A DNA stretch of 64,000 bases from Panagrolaimus kolymaensis (GCA_028622995.1 JAJQJQ010000039.1:1054001-1118000); one strand, 5' to 3'; numbered from the stretch's first letter, positions 38,604-49,513 are shown. Program-made: numbers and translations. The notes: generated from the sequence alone by a model not told the origin.

Positions 38604-39287
38604 GAAACAGAAAAAGCTGAAAAGGTTTCAAGTAAAATCAAAAAAGAAAAAGAAATTATTCAAGCTTAATATGGTTAGAGTTCTTCATAGTGTTTCATTG
38701 TCGTTTAATGTATTTACCAATAAAGTTTTTATAAATGTTTGTTTTGAATTGCGAATAACAATTGAATTTTTGGTTGGGGTTATTATGTTGTACTGAAGAG
38801 ATGGGAGTTCCTCATATTTTGTGATTATCTAGTTGGAGGTTGGATGGAGATAGGCTAATAGTGTTTTTTGTTGTTTGTAGTAATTAAAGAAGATATTCCA
38901 CTAAAACTATATAGTTGTTTTTGAATCTTTAACCACAAAATCTTATCTTACAATAATGATGATTTACTTAGTGGTGGTGTATCCTTTTAGCCATGAAAAA
39001 ACACCTTTTATTTATTTTTCTGTCTCATACTTTTGTGTGTTTTTCTTTTTCATCTTTGAAATTGTTTATGCTTGGCCTCGACGCACTGTCACAATCAAAA
39101 AATTCTTATCGTTCGTTCTTCCTCCATGCTTCTGCTCCTTTGAATCTTATCTGTCTTAGGTCAAATTTTTTAACGTCATTCCAAAAACAGCCAAAAAAAG
39201 AGGAAGAAAGAAAAACACTTTTTGGTTTGAATTTTTGCTGTTGTTTTTCTCTTATTTTCATTTTCTTTTTTGAATAAATAAAAAAGT
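38604..39287. other. Intergenic region upstream of glo-1
   Basis: No gene; short Phe-rich frames only. It should hold the glo-1 promoter. Confidence 0.45.
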
Positions 39288-40398
39288 ATGTTTGGAAACT
39301 CTGAAGTAAGTTAGAAACCTCAAAAGTTGCGATTAATCTCAATATATTTTTAGGCTCCAAGACAAGTGCCTACACCCAAGAATGATTTATTATTTAAAAT
39401 CTTAGTTATTGGTGATGTAAGTACGGGAAAATCTTCAGTTATTCGTCGATATGTTCATAATATTTTTGAAAATCATTATAAAGCAACAGTAAGACGACAT
39501 TGAGTTATGGTAAATAAAAAATAAATATTGGTTTTTAAGATTGGAGTTGATTTTGCTACAAAAATTGTACAATGGAATGATAATCGATTAATTAGATTAC
39601 AATTTTGGGATATATCAGGTAAATAAATAATTATTGCAACATGAGACATGAACGATTTCAAGCACACAAAAAAGTTAAAAAAGTTCCAGATTACATTTTT
39701 TATCTCAAGATTTTGAGAAGATGGTTCCCTCTAAAATGTCAATGAAAGAACCACCAAGATAAACATATATATATTTTTTAGGCCAAGACAGATTTGGAAA
39801 TATGACACGAGTATATTACAAAGATGCTCATGGAGCTATTATCCTTGCAGATTGTTCACGACATGCTACTTTAGAAGGCGCCCTTCGATGGAAGACTGAT
39901 TTGGATAACAAAGTTTGTTTAGCAAATGGACGTCCAGTTCCAGCAGTGCTTCTTTCAAATAAAGTTAGTTAGTTTACAAAAAAAATAATAAGAAAGATTT
40001 GTAATAAAAATTAATGGATTACAGTGTGATCTCGAAAGCCATATCACAGATGAAGAATTGGCTGAAACAGTACAAAAGCATGGATTTAAAGGATATTTCA
40101 AAGTTTCAGCTAAAAGTGATGTTCAAATTGAAGATAGTATTCATTTTTTGGCTGAACAGGTTAGTAAATTTTTAGAGAACGAAGCCGCTACCATACATAG
40201 ATTATGGCATTTTATTTTCCTTCAGTCATTTTTTTCTTTTTCTTATTCACAAAAATCTTTTAGGTAATAAGAACAGAAGATGATGGCCAATATGGTGCTC
40301 CCATTTATCTTCGAGATGCAGAAACCCGTCGTTTAAGTGCTGCAGCAATGAGTCCAGAAGATCGACGAGATCGAAATAAAACTTTTGGTTGTTGTTAA
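39288..40398 (+). CDS. glo-1: Rab32/38-family GTPase, GLO-1-like
   Basis: Small GTPase of lysosome-related organelles; C. elegans GLO-1 is needed for gut granules. Exons 39288-39305, 39354-39488, 39540-39618, 39782-39963, 40025-40159 and 40264-40398 join in frame to 227 aa. G motifs: P-loop GDVSTGKS (26-33), switch I T51, WDISGQ (Gln79), NKCD (137-140) and SAK (166-168). FGNMTRVYYKDA is the Rab32/38 hallmark. It ends in CC for prenylation. Switch II reads ISGQD where most Rab32/38 have IAGQE. The first exon is only six codons. The stop lies 79 bp from the convergent gene's stop. Confidence 0.9.
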
Positions 40399-40477
40399 TT
40401 ATAAATCACTTTTATTATTATTTCCCAGAAATATCAAAGATTGTGTGTATAAAAAAGATACATAAACAAATAATTAA

Positions 40478-41553
40478 TTAATTTAACTTTCCATCACCAC
40501 ATTGAATAATTTTAGTAGATTTTCCATTCTTTGTTCCTTCTTCTTCAACACTTCCTGATGGTCCATTTGGGAATGGTGTACGAACAATAAAAATATCATC
40601 TTCGTCGTCTTCACCATCATCATTGGATAATTGAATTGAAGGATCATGTTCAGTTGGTAATGATGAAATAGAGCGAAGAGTTGGATCGGAATCAATGAAG
40701 GATGGAGAAGGCTTTTCACGAATTGCAATCTAAAAATTGAAAAAGGTTCACAATAAAAAAAAAGTAAACCAATGAAAGTTAAGCCCAGAAAATTAACCAT
40801 ATGCTTACTTCATCTTCATCCATTGTGATAAGATTCATAAATTCAAATGCTGTAGCTCCATTGTGTGATAAATTTTTATCCATGAATTTCTTTTCATACA
40901 AACTTCCAATTTCTTCTGATGAGCCAGCTTTTTCACCATGTTCAATCCATTTGCAAATATGTTGAGGTGATAAATAAAGAGCTTCCTAAAAAAACAAATA
41001 CAAACATTTTCACTCAATCCACAGTAGTAAAATAAAACTCTAAACTTACATTGGATGGTAAAGGTTGATGTTGCTCAACATCATCGACCGTTTCTTCAGT
41101 ATCATTGTCAATCTCACCAGCAAGATATAAAGGTAATGCAGGAAGACGATATTCCATAAATGGTGTTTGAATTGATGATGCTTCGTCGAAATATAATGCC
41201 TCCATGACATCCGCTCCAGCAAGTTGTCTTTCACCAGAACTATTTACTTCTTCAGATGCAATTGAATAATCACTGAGAAGTGATGCACCAAGTGGAATAG
41301 CTTCAATTGTCATTTCAGGAGATCTTAAAATAAAAAGGTTAGTTAAGATTTTGATTCTCTAAAAAACTTACCGATAAATGTATCTTGGATCATCGCCAGT
41401 GAGTAAAGGACCATTGGAAAAATCAATTTTGATTGAAGTTAACATTATATTTGGATTTGATGGATTCATTGCAGCTTTGATTGTTGAACGAACACGAGAT
41501 TTTATGAGTTTTGAATCAGCTTCAAATGCAGCAGACAAATTATGAAATCCCAT
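40478..41553 (-). CDS. Unrecognised 294-aa acidic protein
   Basis: Exons (minus) 41372-41553, 41050-41323, 40809-40985 and 40478-40729 join in frame. No signal peptide or membrane segment. The N-terminus (FHNLSAAFEADSKLIKSRVR) and middle (YLSPQHICKWIEHGEKAG) look folded and helical. The C-terminal third is disordered and acidic (Pro/Ser-rich, then DGEDDEDD followed by IFIVRTPFP). The hydrophobic strip after an acidic run resembles a short linear interaction motif, but that is inference. No family is recognised. It converges on glo-1. Confidence 0.75.
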
Positions 41554-41979
41554 TTTTGATACAATGACGCGATGGAAAAAGAAAGAGAAAATAGCACTTT
41601 TTTGATTTATAAAGCTGGTAATTTATGCTAATTTTAAAGAAGAAAAAAGAATGTTTTAAATGAAAATTCCTAGAAATTTGGCAATCAGCATAGGCATGGA
41701 TAAAAGGTGTTAATTAAAGAAATGTTAGAAGTTGTTATTATTTTGATGCAAAGGAATGAAAAGCGACCGCTAACTAACTTGCGAGTATGCTTTATTGTTG
41801 CTGTTATAAGCCCTTCCACTTTTTAAATAAAAGTTAAAGCAAAATTAATCAAAGTTATAGCAAACACAAAAAGAAATTTATTTATACAACAAAAAACAAA
41901 CAAAAAAGTGATCTTATAAAAGATTCAAAACGAAACAAACATGAAAATGTTAACAATGGTTTGCAAAGCAATAATAAAA
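41554..41979. other. Intergenic spacer
   Basis: No gene seen; AT-rich. It holds the promoter of the 40.5-41.55 kb gene and the 3' region of the coiled-coil gene. Confidence 0.45.
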
Positions 41980-42576
41980 TTAATCCCAATCAGCAGAAGA
42001 ATCAGAATTGATGACAAGAGATTCCTTTCCACTGTTTTCAGAGCTAATGGCTTCAGGAGCTTTGCCGTGATGTGTCGGCATATAAGACTTTTGTTTATCA
42101 ACAGTAAAGGTAGCTCCACAAATTTTCTTTTCTTCTCCACGAGCATGATGATTACCTTCTTCTTCGAAATCAGAAATCTGAAAAACAAAACAATAAAAGC
42201 AAGATAATGGTCATATCCTCACCTTTTCAGAATACTTCTTATTTGGTGCTTCTAATCCATCAATCCATTTGTTAACACGAGCGATTTCATTTTCTAAAGC
42301 TTTCTTGGTATCATTGTCAATAGCAACATTTTGATCTTCTAAGGCTTCTTACAATTCAGTATTGTGAACTTCGAGATCACCGTTTTTCTTTCGAAGTTGA
42401 TTGACTTCATTGAGCAATCGAGTGAATTCCTTTTTATAGATTAAGTCAAATTGAGCAATGTCTTTCATAAGACGTTGAATTTCTTCAGCTCCAGGCGTAG
42501 TTGAATCACCATTTCCATGACCATTTGGTGGTGTTGGAAGAGATCCATTTGTAGAATTTTGATTAAAGCCAACCAT
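41980..42576 (-). pseudogene. Coiled-coil protein gene with in-frame stop
   Basis: Exons (minus) 42223-42576 and 41980-42177 keep one frame, but codon 76 is TAA (42349-42351) inside a coiled coil. Upstream: Gly/Asn/Pro-rich start (residues 1-28), then a heptad-like helix (EEIQRLMKDIAQFD to DLEVHNTEL). Directly after the stop the same frame goes on (EALEDQNVAIDNDTKK, NEIARVNKWIDGLEAP), crosses a good intron and ends SSADWD-TAA. No intron removing the stop keeps frame. A CAA-to-TAA change would explain it. Alternatives: assembly error, readthrough, or a truncated 75-aa product. An SL-like TTTTTCAG lies 14 bp before the ATG. Family unknown. Confidence 0.6.
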
Positions 42577-43228
42577 TTTAGCAAAAGTTTCTGAAAAAAA
42601 AAGGTTGTAAAAATAATATTCATAAACAACAAAGAAGTGTAAAACGAATTTCACGTAAAAAAAAGTCGTAGTTTTTGGTATTAGTGTTAGCTCGAAATGG
42701 ACAGTTCAAAGAGCAAATAGAAAAACTAATTTTACTGACAAAAAAGATTTTACAAAATGAAGCAAAAAAGGCTTTGGAAGAAAAAAGAAGTGAAGCACAT
42801 GAGCCAACCGTAGTTCAATTCGCGATAGGAACGTAAGGTGTTTAAAAAAATAGGTAGAGACCACTAGCATTTTTTCTTCAAACATCAAAAAGGATTTGAT
42901 AATCAAGAATTTGATTACTATTTAATGAAAAAATTCGAACTTGGGTAATCATAGTCACAATAATTAAGTCATTGAACTAAAGATTTCAGTGTTTTCAGAA
43001 AACTCAACTATTTTAAACAAGAATTCTAATAAAGATAATGTTGTTTATTATGATCAGATAAAGGAATAATCTCAAACTAATTGCTCCATGAAAATGTTAT
43101 AAAACTTTCTTGATACTAAAGAAGAAGTAAGACACAAATGAATTGAAAATTAGTCTTTATTATTATTAAAAAAGAAAATAAATTAAAAACAAATATTATT
43201 ATTAAATTAAATACATATTATAATATAA
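42577..43228. other. Intergenic spacer
   Basis: No gene. The part near 43055-43228 is duplicated at 48832-49000 downstream of the relic exon (see that entry). Confidence 0.5.
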
Positions 43229-45465
43229 TTAAACACCAATGAACCAAATAAGAGAGAAGAGCGCAAGACATTTGAAGATACCATCCTTCGTAACAGCCAT
43301 ATTAGGATCACATTCGATGTCAGCGAACCAAGGATTTTCTCGACCAACTCGAAGAACCAACTAAAAAACAATATAAGTTAGAAAAAGTAGAGTTTAAAAG
43401 AAAATAAACTAACATCTTTGATTGTTGGAAAGGCACACATATGGTCATTGCAGGATACGAAATAGTTTGTTCTGTAATGGAATTCGGTGCCATTTTGGTT
43501 GCTTCCAGTTTGACATATGTTTGGATCACCTTTGCAGCCAAGACCAGTATATGCGACACCACTCTTGACACAGGACCATGCAGCACATTCATTACATTCG
43601 ACATGCGATAATTCGCCTAAAATATGAAACTAATAAGTAAAGGATAATATAAAAAAAAACAACTAACCTCCAAATACACCTTTCTTTGTTCGACAGTTAT
43701 TGGCCTTTTCACATCGAAGGGCTTTGAGATTACATTCTCCATCATGGTTGAAAGCAGCTTTTTTCCATTTTCCAACGTTGTTCGTGTACTAAAATAATAA
43801 CATTACAATATTACTATCATAAAAGCAAACCAAAAACATACCTCATGTAGCTTCTTGGAAGCACAGTTATCGGCATCTTTGCATGTAACAAACCAACTTT
43901 CTTCATCATGAGATTCAGTTCCGTTTTGGTTTTCTCCATTGTTGCAAATGTTGCTTTCACCTTTGCAGCCAAAGCCCGTATGCAATGTGTTGTTAAGTAT
44001 GCAGCTCCAAGCAGCGCATTCATCACAATCAATTTCATCAGGAAATGAAGGATCTAAAAAAGATATTTTTGATTAAACTAGTTTACATATATAAGATAAA
44101 GCTTTTACCTGATTTGGAAGTTCTTTTTGCACATGTTTTCTGCTTCTCACATATCAAAGGACCCTTTTTTGTTTCAGCAGTGCTACAAGTTGTTGCTTCT
44201 TCAGTGCCACGAGTTGATGTTTCGTTATGTTCAGGAGTTGAAGCTTCATCTTCGCCACGAGTTGATGTTTCATTATGGACAGGAGTTGATGTTTCGACAT
44301 TTTCAAGAGTTGTTGTTGTTGTAAGGTCATCGACACTCGTAACAGATGGGTTGCATACATTGGTTTCATCGCTTTGAGGAATCATCTCTGAATAATTTTC
44401 AAGCTTTTGGTACTAAAATATGTAATAAAGCATAAAGATAAAGAAACAAAAAAACAAACCTCTTCTAATGCGATGCTAGCACACTTATCTTTGTCTTTAC
44501 AGGTAACAAACCAAGTTGTCTTGTTGTTTTCATTATATGGAGATTTATCCTGCTTTCTGACATGTTTACAAATGTTGCTATCACCTTTGCATCCAAGGCC
44601 TCGATATCGTATTCCATTGTAAAGACATTCCCATGCAGCGCATTCAGTACAATTTACAATCAACGGATCATGATCTAAAGCTTCTTCATTAGTTTTCTAA
44701 TACAATAAAGCTAAAATTTTACCATAATTTGGTTTTCCATTTACTGCACATTGGTTTTGCTTTTCACATTGCAAAGAAGTTCTTTTAGCATTGAGATCAC
44801 ATTCGACTTTACCAAGAATTTTTGAAAAGAGTGGAATATACGCGTCTCTATAAATACCCTAAAATAGAATTTGATAAAAAATAAATGAATAAACGAGATG
44901 AAAGGGTATACTAAAGTAAGAGATAATCAAATACGGTGATAACAAAACTTAAAATTATCGATTGTATTTAAAAATATAACTTTCAAAAACAATAAACATA
45001 CTTCTGTTATTTTAGCGACAGCACATGACTCATCTCCAATACATGAAAAAAACCAATTATAAGCACCAGGTGTTGTATCATTCCAATTAGATCCATTTTG
45101 ATTGTTTCCAATGTTGCAAACATTTTCATCTCCTTTGCATCCGGCTCCTTCAAAACGCATTCCATTGTATACACAATCCCATGCAGCACATTCAGTACAT
45201 CGTTCAAAAGATGTTTTAGCTGAAAAAGAAATTACACAATTCATTCATATTGAAAGTTTTAAAATGTAGAAGACGTCTTTTCGTGGATTCATGATGGTAT
45301 AAAAGCCTGATCGAAAGTCAAAAAAATTAACTTACTTCTATTATTCATTGACAATGAAAAACATTTGCTGGACTTTTCACATTTACCTTCTTCAGCACCA
45401 GAAGATGGAACAAGAGCGATGAGAAGAGCAAAACCAACAACCAAAGCAGAAACCAAGACTTTCAT
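43229..45465 (-). CDS. Four-module Cys-rich GPI-type surface protein
   Basis: Nine exons (minus) 45336-45465, 45002-45219, 44723-44858, 44460-44674, 44109-44412, 43842-44053, 43668-43788, 43414-43616 and 43229-43360 join in frame to 556 aa. A signal peptide (SALVVGFALLIALVPSS) is followed by four modules. Each spans two exons: a linker exon ending in phase 1 with a C-E-K-x3/4-C type pair, and a core exon ending in phase 0 with C-x2-C-A-A-W-x-C, G-x-G-C-K-G-x-x-N-I/V-C and a W/Y-F-x-S/T-C-x4-C block. The third linker exon is enlarged by a Thr/Ser-rich stalk of repeated HNETSTRG-like units. The last exon ends in a hydrophobic tail (CLALFSLIWFIGV), like a GPI signal. Family and ligand unknown. 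Confidence 0.85.
44206..44330 (-). repeat. Thr/Ser stalk repeat in the third linker exon
   Basis: Imperfect repeats encode ETSTPVHNETSTRGED / EASTPEHNETSTRGTE-type units. They resemble in function, not sequence, the 45-bp stalk repeats of the 11-kb paralogue, and probably form an O-glycosylated spacer (inference). Confidence 0.6.
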
Positions 45466-45579
45466 TTTTTTTTTCTTTAACGACGAACACGAAAATCCAA
45501 CGAATAAGCACAAGAGAAAAAACGACCGATGAACGAAAGAGAAAAATTCAAAGAATGAAAGATTTTACAAAAACGATTT

Positions 45580-45587
45580 CTTATATA
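45580..45587 (-). promoter_or_regulatory. TATA-like box of the four-module gene
   Basis: Minus-strand TATATAAG about 115 bp upstream of the ATG at 45465, the same octamer as before the 11-kb gene. Confidence 0.4.
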
Positions 45588-47150
45588 GGAAAAACGAAGG
45601 CTTCATTTTCGCTCTTGTTTCATTTTTATAGAATTTGCATACTTTTGTGTGAGTTTTTGCTTTCATTTCAAAAAAATTTTTCGTTGAATTTCGTGATCTT
45701 TTTTTTACTCAAAAATTTCGATGCTTTTTTTATCGACGGCGTTTATTAGGAGAAGAATAAAATTTTATTTATCATTATTATTGAATGTTCTCATTCAACC
45801 TTGTTCAAACTGTTACTGTCAAAGGTTTGTTAAAAGCATCCGTGATCAAATTTTACAAACAAAAAAAGTTACTATAAATCATTGATTGAAAATCCTTTTA
45901 AAATATCAAAACTAAACTTTTCGAACTCTTTTATTAGAGAAATCTTTGATAATGATGTTACTGCATTTTACGTCGTCATTGTTTAGGTTATTTTCTATTA
46001 AAGTTTTCGCGTAAAAGTTATCTTTCATTATTCTTGTAACTATTTTGAAAATTCAAGCAATGAATAATTGTTTATTTATTTTTTATTGTTACAAAAAAAT
46101 ATTTAAAGGCATTCATTCCTTTTTTTAAACAAATACCATAACCGCCAAAAATTCATACAAGTAAAGCCATTACAGAAATAGTTTAAAAGCATTTCAACTA
46201 TTTGCTCCATTTTTATTGAGATTAGTAGTAATTGTTTGATCAGAGAATTCATAGTGATTACGAAGTTGTTTAGAAGTGTGCATTCACTCTTATTTTTTGA
46301 ATTTTTGATGACAAACTTTTGCTCAAAAATAAATTTATAAAACTTTCTTCAAATTAAGAAAGGCAAATAATAATGCACGAATCACTACAATAATATGTAT
46401 TTCTAATGTAAAAATTACATCGACGCAAGAAACTAAACAAATAATATTATTTAGCTCATGCTTCATGGGATAATAATTAATTAGTAATATTTAAGTCATC
46501 TATAAAAACGCTAAATTTTAAAGTTCATAAATGCGTTTTGGCTGCTCATTCCCCCGTTTTTAAAGCCATGTTTGAAACGGATATGAAAGAAAAAATTGAA
46601 AATAAATTGAGTATTCCTGATTTTGCATTTATCGTTAAATCCGCGATCTAATTTTGTTATAATACCTCTTTTTATTTGTTTTAAGAATTCGAAACATTAG
46701 ACATTAAGAAGTAAAACAATTTTGGAGATTGAGTTATGGGCTTTAATTATAAAACATGGGAGATATTTAAAAAATGAAATAAAATTTTTACTAAAAAGTT
46801 GAAAATTCCATCCATTTCCAATCAAAGTTTTCTTGTGTTTGAATATTTCGCGATAATTAAATCCCGAGTGTAAATAAGTAAGGTATGATGCTATCTTCGT
46901 AAAAAAAACATAGGGCCATTAAGGTTTAAACATTTTTAAAACAATCAAACAAAAACAAATCAACATAGTAAAATGGATAAAATTCGATTAGTATGAAATT
47001 TCTTCGCCGAAATCGAATATTCTAAGATTCATCCAAATGTCGCATATTTCTGTTGTTACCATAATATTTTAAAAGCTAAAATAATTAAAATAAGTATTTA
47101 TTTATTAATTATTATTACAAGAAAATTATTTTAAGGTATTCTCTTTTTAA
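45588..47150. other. Intergenic region with BTB relic
   Basis: AT-rich spacer between the two Cys-rich genes. It holds a decayed BTB/POZ coding segment (46494-46790) and otherwise nothing recognisable. Confidence 0.5.
46494..46790 (+). pseudogene. BTB/POZ domain relic
   Basis: The plus strand encodes [19 protein letters not shown] then a [15 protein letters not shown] segment, the core of a BTB/POZ domain as in nematode BTB and MATH-BTB proteins. Right after VKSAI the expected acidic codon is TAA, and the same frame continues FCYNTSFYL, the usual next piece. Further stops follow, and homology (ELWAL, YLKN) can be traced weakly to about 46790. No start exon or splice sites are evident. Such proteins are CUL3 ubiquitin-ligase adaptors, but this copy is inactive. 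Confidence 0.75.
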
Positions 47151-48351
47151 TCAAAAGCCAACAAAAAGGCATCCAAGAAGTACCATTCCAGCGATTTTCA
47201 AAACACCACCAATTTTTGCTTCATTTGAATTAGTCGTTGTTGTTTTACCAGAGAGTTGATCAGGATGAGGAAGTTGATTGTTATTAGGAAGTTGCTTAGA
47301 AGGAAGTTGAGTAGAAGTGCTTTCAAGAACGTATTTTAAACCTTGGGTGTCGCATTTTCCATCATCAATGTAATCTTCTTTTGAGAAAGTTGCATTTTCT
47401 TTCATCATGAACTAAAATATAACAATAAATTCAATAAAAAAGATAAACGAAAAAACAAACTTCAGATAATGTACGAGATGCGCATCTGTCAATGTTACAT
47501 GTAACAAACCAGCTTGAGTTTTGACATTTTTCAGTTTCATTTTGGTTGTTTCCAGCTTTACAGATGTTGTTATCACCTTTGCAGCCATAGCCCGTATATA
47601 AGGTTTTATTAAGAATACAACTCCAACCAGCGCATTCATCACAATCTATGCCTTCCGGAACAATTTCATCTAAAATCATTATTATTTGAAAAATAAACTA
47701 TTAACTTTTACCTATTTTATAAGATTTTCTTTCACATGTATTTTGCTTTGCACATATAATAGAAGTATTATTTTTTCTTCTTTTGTCATATTTGTTACAA
47801 GGTTCATCAGATAAGAAAGACATTTGTTTAGGGTCACGTCGTTCTTTCATCTAAAAATTAATAATCTTCTAAATATAAGGTTCCATATTTTTGATACACC
47901 TTTATTACTTTGTTTACCCTTTAAATTTTGTTTAAATACGACAACCAAAATGATCCAATTTCAAATGAAAACAAACCTCATTCATAACTTTACTAAAAGC
48001 ACATCCATCACTTGAACAAGTGAAAAAGTAACCCTTTTCATCTTCATATTCAGATACATTTTGATTATTTCCAATTTTACAAATGTTATCATCACCATTG
48101 CACCCTATTCCATAATAATATGTGTTATTATAAAAACAGCCCCAACCAGCACATTCATTACAATCAACTATCGGTATGCCACCTAAAAATTGTTTTTAAA
48201 ATTAGAAAAAAGAAAAAAGTTTACCTCCACTATAATCTTTTAGTTTTGTTTGACAATAATCAACATCAGAACAAATAATTGCATCAGAAGATGGAACAAG
48301 AGCGATGAGAAGAGCAAAACCAACAACCAAAGCAGAAACCAAGACTTTCAT
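47151..48351 (-). CDS. Two-module Cys-rich GPI-type surface protein
   Basis: Exons (minus) 48225-48351, 47977-48182, 47712-47850, 47461-47669 and 47151-47411 join in frame to 313 aa. The signal exon is almost the same as that of the four-module gene (first 22 residues identical). Two modules follow with the same phase pattern: C-x2-C-A-G-W-x-C, G-C-N/K-G-D, N-I-C, N-Q-N, F-x-T-C. The last exon carries a Gln/Pro/Thr-rich stalk and a hydrophobic C-terminus (GMVLLGCLFVGF), like a GPI signal. It is a paralogue of the gene at 43.2-45.5 kb and lies just upstream of it on the same strand. Confidence 0.85.
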
Positions 48352-49000
48352 TTTTTTTTCTTTAACGACGAACGCGAAAATCCAGGGAGCAAGCAAGCGA
48401 ACGACCGATCAGCGAAAGAAAAAAATTCAATGAATGATTTTACAAAAATGGTTTGATTTTGACAAACTAAAATGAAACTTATATTTTCATCACTTTTTGA
48501 ATCATGTTAATATACATATTTACTTTCTTTTTTTCGATTTTTAGCTTTCAAGCTTTTTTTTTGGAAGTAAAGTTTTAAAAATCTCCAAAATATTCCATCT
48601 TTGGAAATAATTTTTTTATGGTGTGAAAATGCCTATAAAAATATAAATACCACAATATTAAAAAGTGAGTAACATGGTTTTTATTTATTTCATCAACAAA
48701 ATGGAGGTTACAAAAACATACATGGATGTATACATAAATTGTTTAAAGCTTCTACTGCTTGCATTGAAATCAATTTTTTTTGTTTTCAAAAATCCACACA
48801 TTTTAATAAAACACAAAATGTTTTCAATCGTATTTCATAAAGGAATAATCTCAAAATAATTGCACCATGATAATTAAAGAAAATTTTCTAGATACTAAAG
48901 AAAAGTTATGAGACACAAATGAATTGAAAATTAGTTATTTATTAAACAAACCAAAACGAAAATAAATTAAACATAAATATTATTATTATTATATGTATAA
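48352..49000. other. Spacer with promoter and duplicated 3' flank
   Basis: Holds the two-module gene's 5' region, including a minus-strand AATATAAG near 48478-48485. The part from about 48832 is a diverged copy of the sequence just downstream of the four-module gene (43055-43228). Confidence 0.5.
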
Positions 49001-49137
49001 CTAAACACCATGAAGAATGGACCAAACAAGAGCGAATAGACAAAGAGCTATGAAGATACCATTTTTCGATTCAGCCATGTTAGGATCACATTCGATGTCG
49101 GCGAACCAGGGATTTTCTCTTCCAACACGAACAACCT
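49001..49137 (-). pseudogene. Stranded terminal exon of a Cys-rich family member
   Basis: Encodes RVGRENPWFADIECDPNMA and a hydrophobic tail ending in TAG, closely matching the last exon of the four-module gene (43229-43360). Homology also covers about 170 bp of downstream flank. Upstream it stops at the exon's 5' edge: instead of an intron and core exon there are GGATCC-type repeats. This is the remnant of a third local gene whose body was lost or replaced by the repeat island. Confidence 0.75.
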
Positions 49138-49345
49138 TCAAGTTCCAAAAAAATCATTTGGATCCATTAAAGATTCTTGGATCTTTTATTAATTTAGATC
49201 CTTCATAGGCTCTTGGATCCATTATAGCTTCTTGGATCCTTTATTTGTTCTTTATCCTTCTATGGTTCTTGGATCTTTTATTAAATTAAATCCTTTGAAG
49301 GTTCTAGAATCCTTTATTGGATTTTGAATCCTTTTTGACCCCTTC
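49138..49345. repeat. Degenerate GGATCC-type tandem repeat
   Basis: Alternating units of about 19 bp (GGATCCATTATAGCTTCTT type) and 36-37 bp (GGATCTTTTATTAATTTAG start) recur about five times, each beginning near GGATC and ending TTCTT. The pattern suggests a composite repeat of about 55 bp. It begins exactly where the truncated gene copy ends. Confidence 0.6.
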
Positions 49346-49395
49346 TATAAAAGTTTGCAATTTTATATATCTATTTTTCTTCGCATTAAAAATAA

Positions 49396-49470
49396 AGATT
49401 CCGTAGTCAAGCGGTTAGTGAACTCCCGTCCGATCTTGCAGTTTCACCAAAAGATCGAGTCATTCATTGA
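49396..49470 (+). repeat. tRNA-like / SINE-like sequence with A and B boxes
   Basis: TAGTCAAGCGG (49404-49414) fits the pol III A box and GATCGAGTC (49453-49461) fits the B box, with tRNA-like spacing. The flanking GGTTAGTG also looks like a tRNA D-loop. Acceptor and anticodon stems do not pair convincingly, so it is probably a decayed tRNA gene or a tRNA-derived SINE head rather than a working tRNA. Confidence 0.3.
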
Positions 49471-49513
49471 ACAAAAAAAGAATGAAAAAATATACAATAT
49501 AAAAAGGCGGATG

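Noticed and set aside
46975..47100. Possible coding remnant (HPNVAYF-like) after the BTB relic
   Set aside because: Too short and interrupted by stops to assign to any domain.
49138..49345. CRISPR-like array
   Set aside because: Units are degenerate, spacers are not unique, and the genome is clearly eukaryotic with introns.
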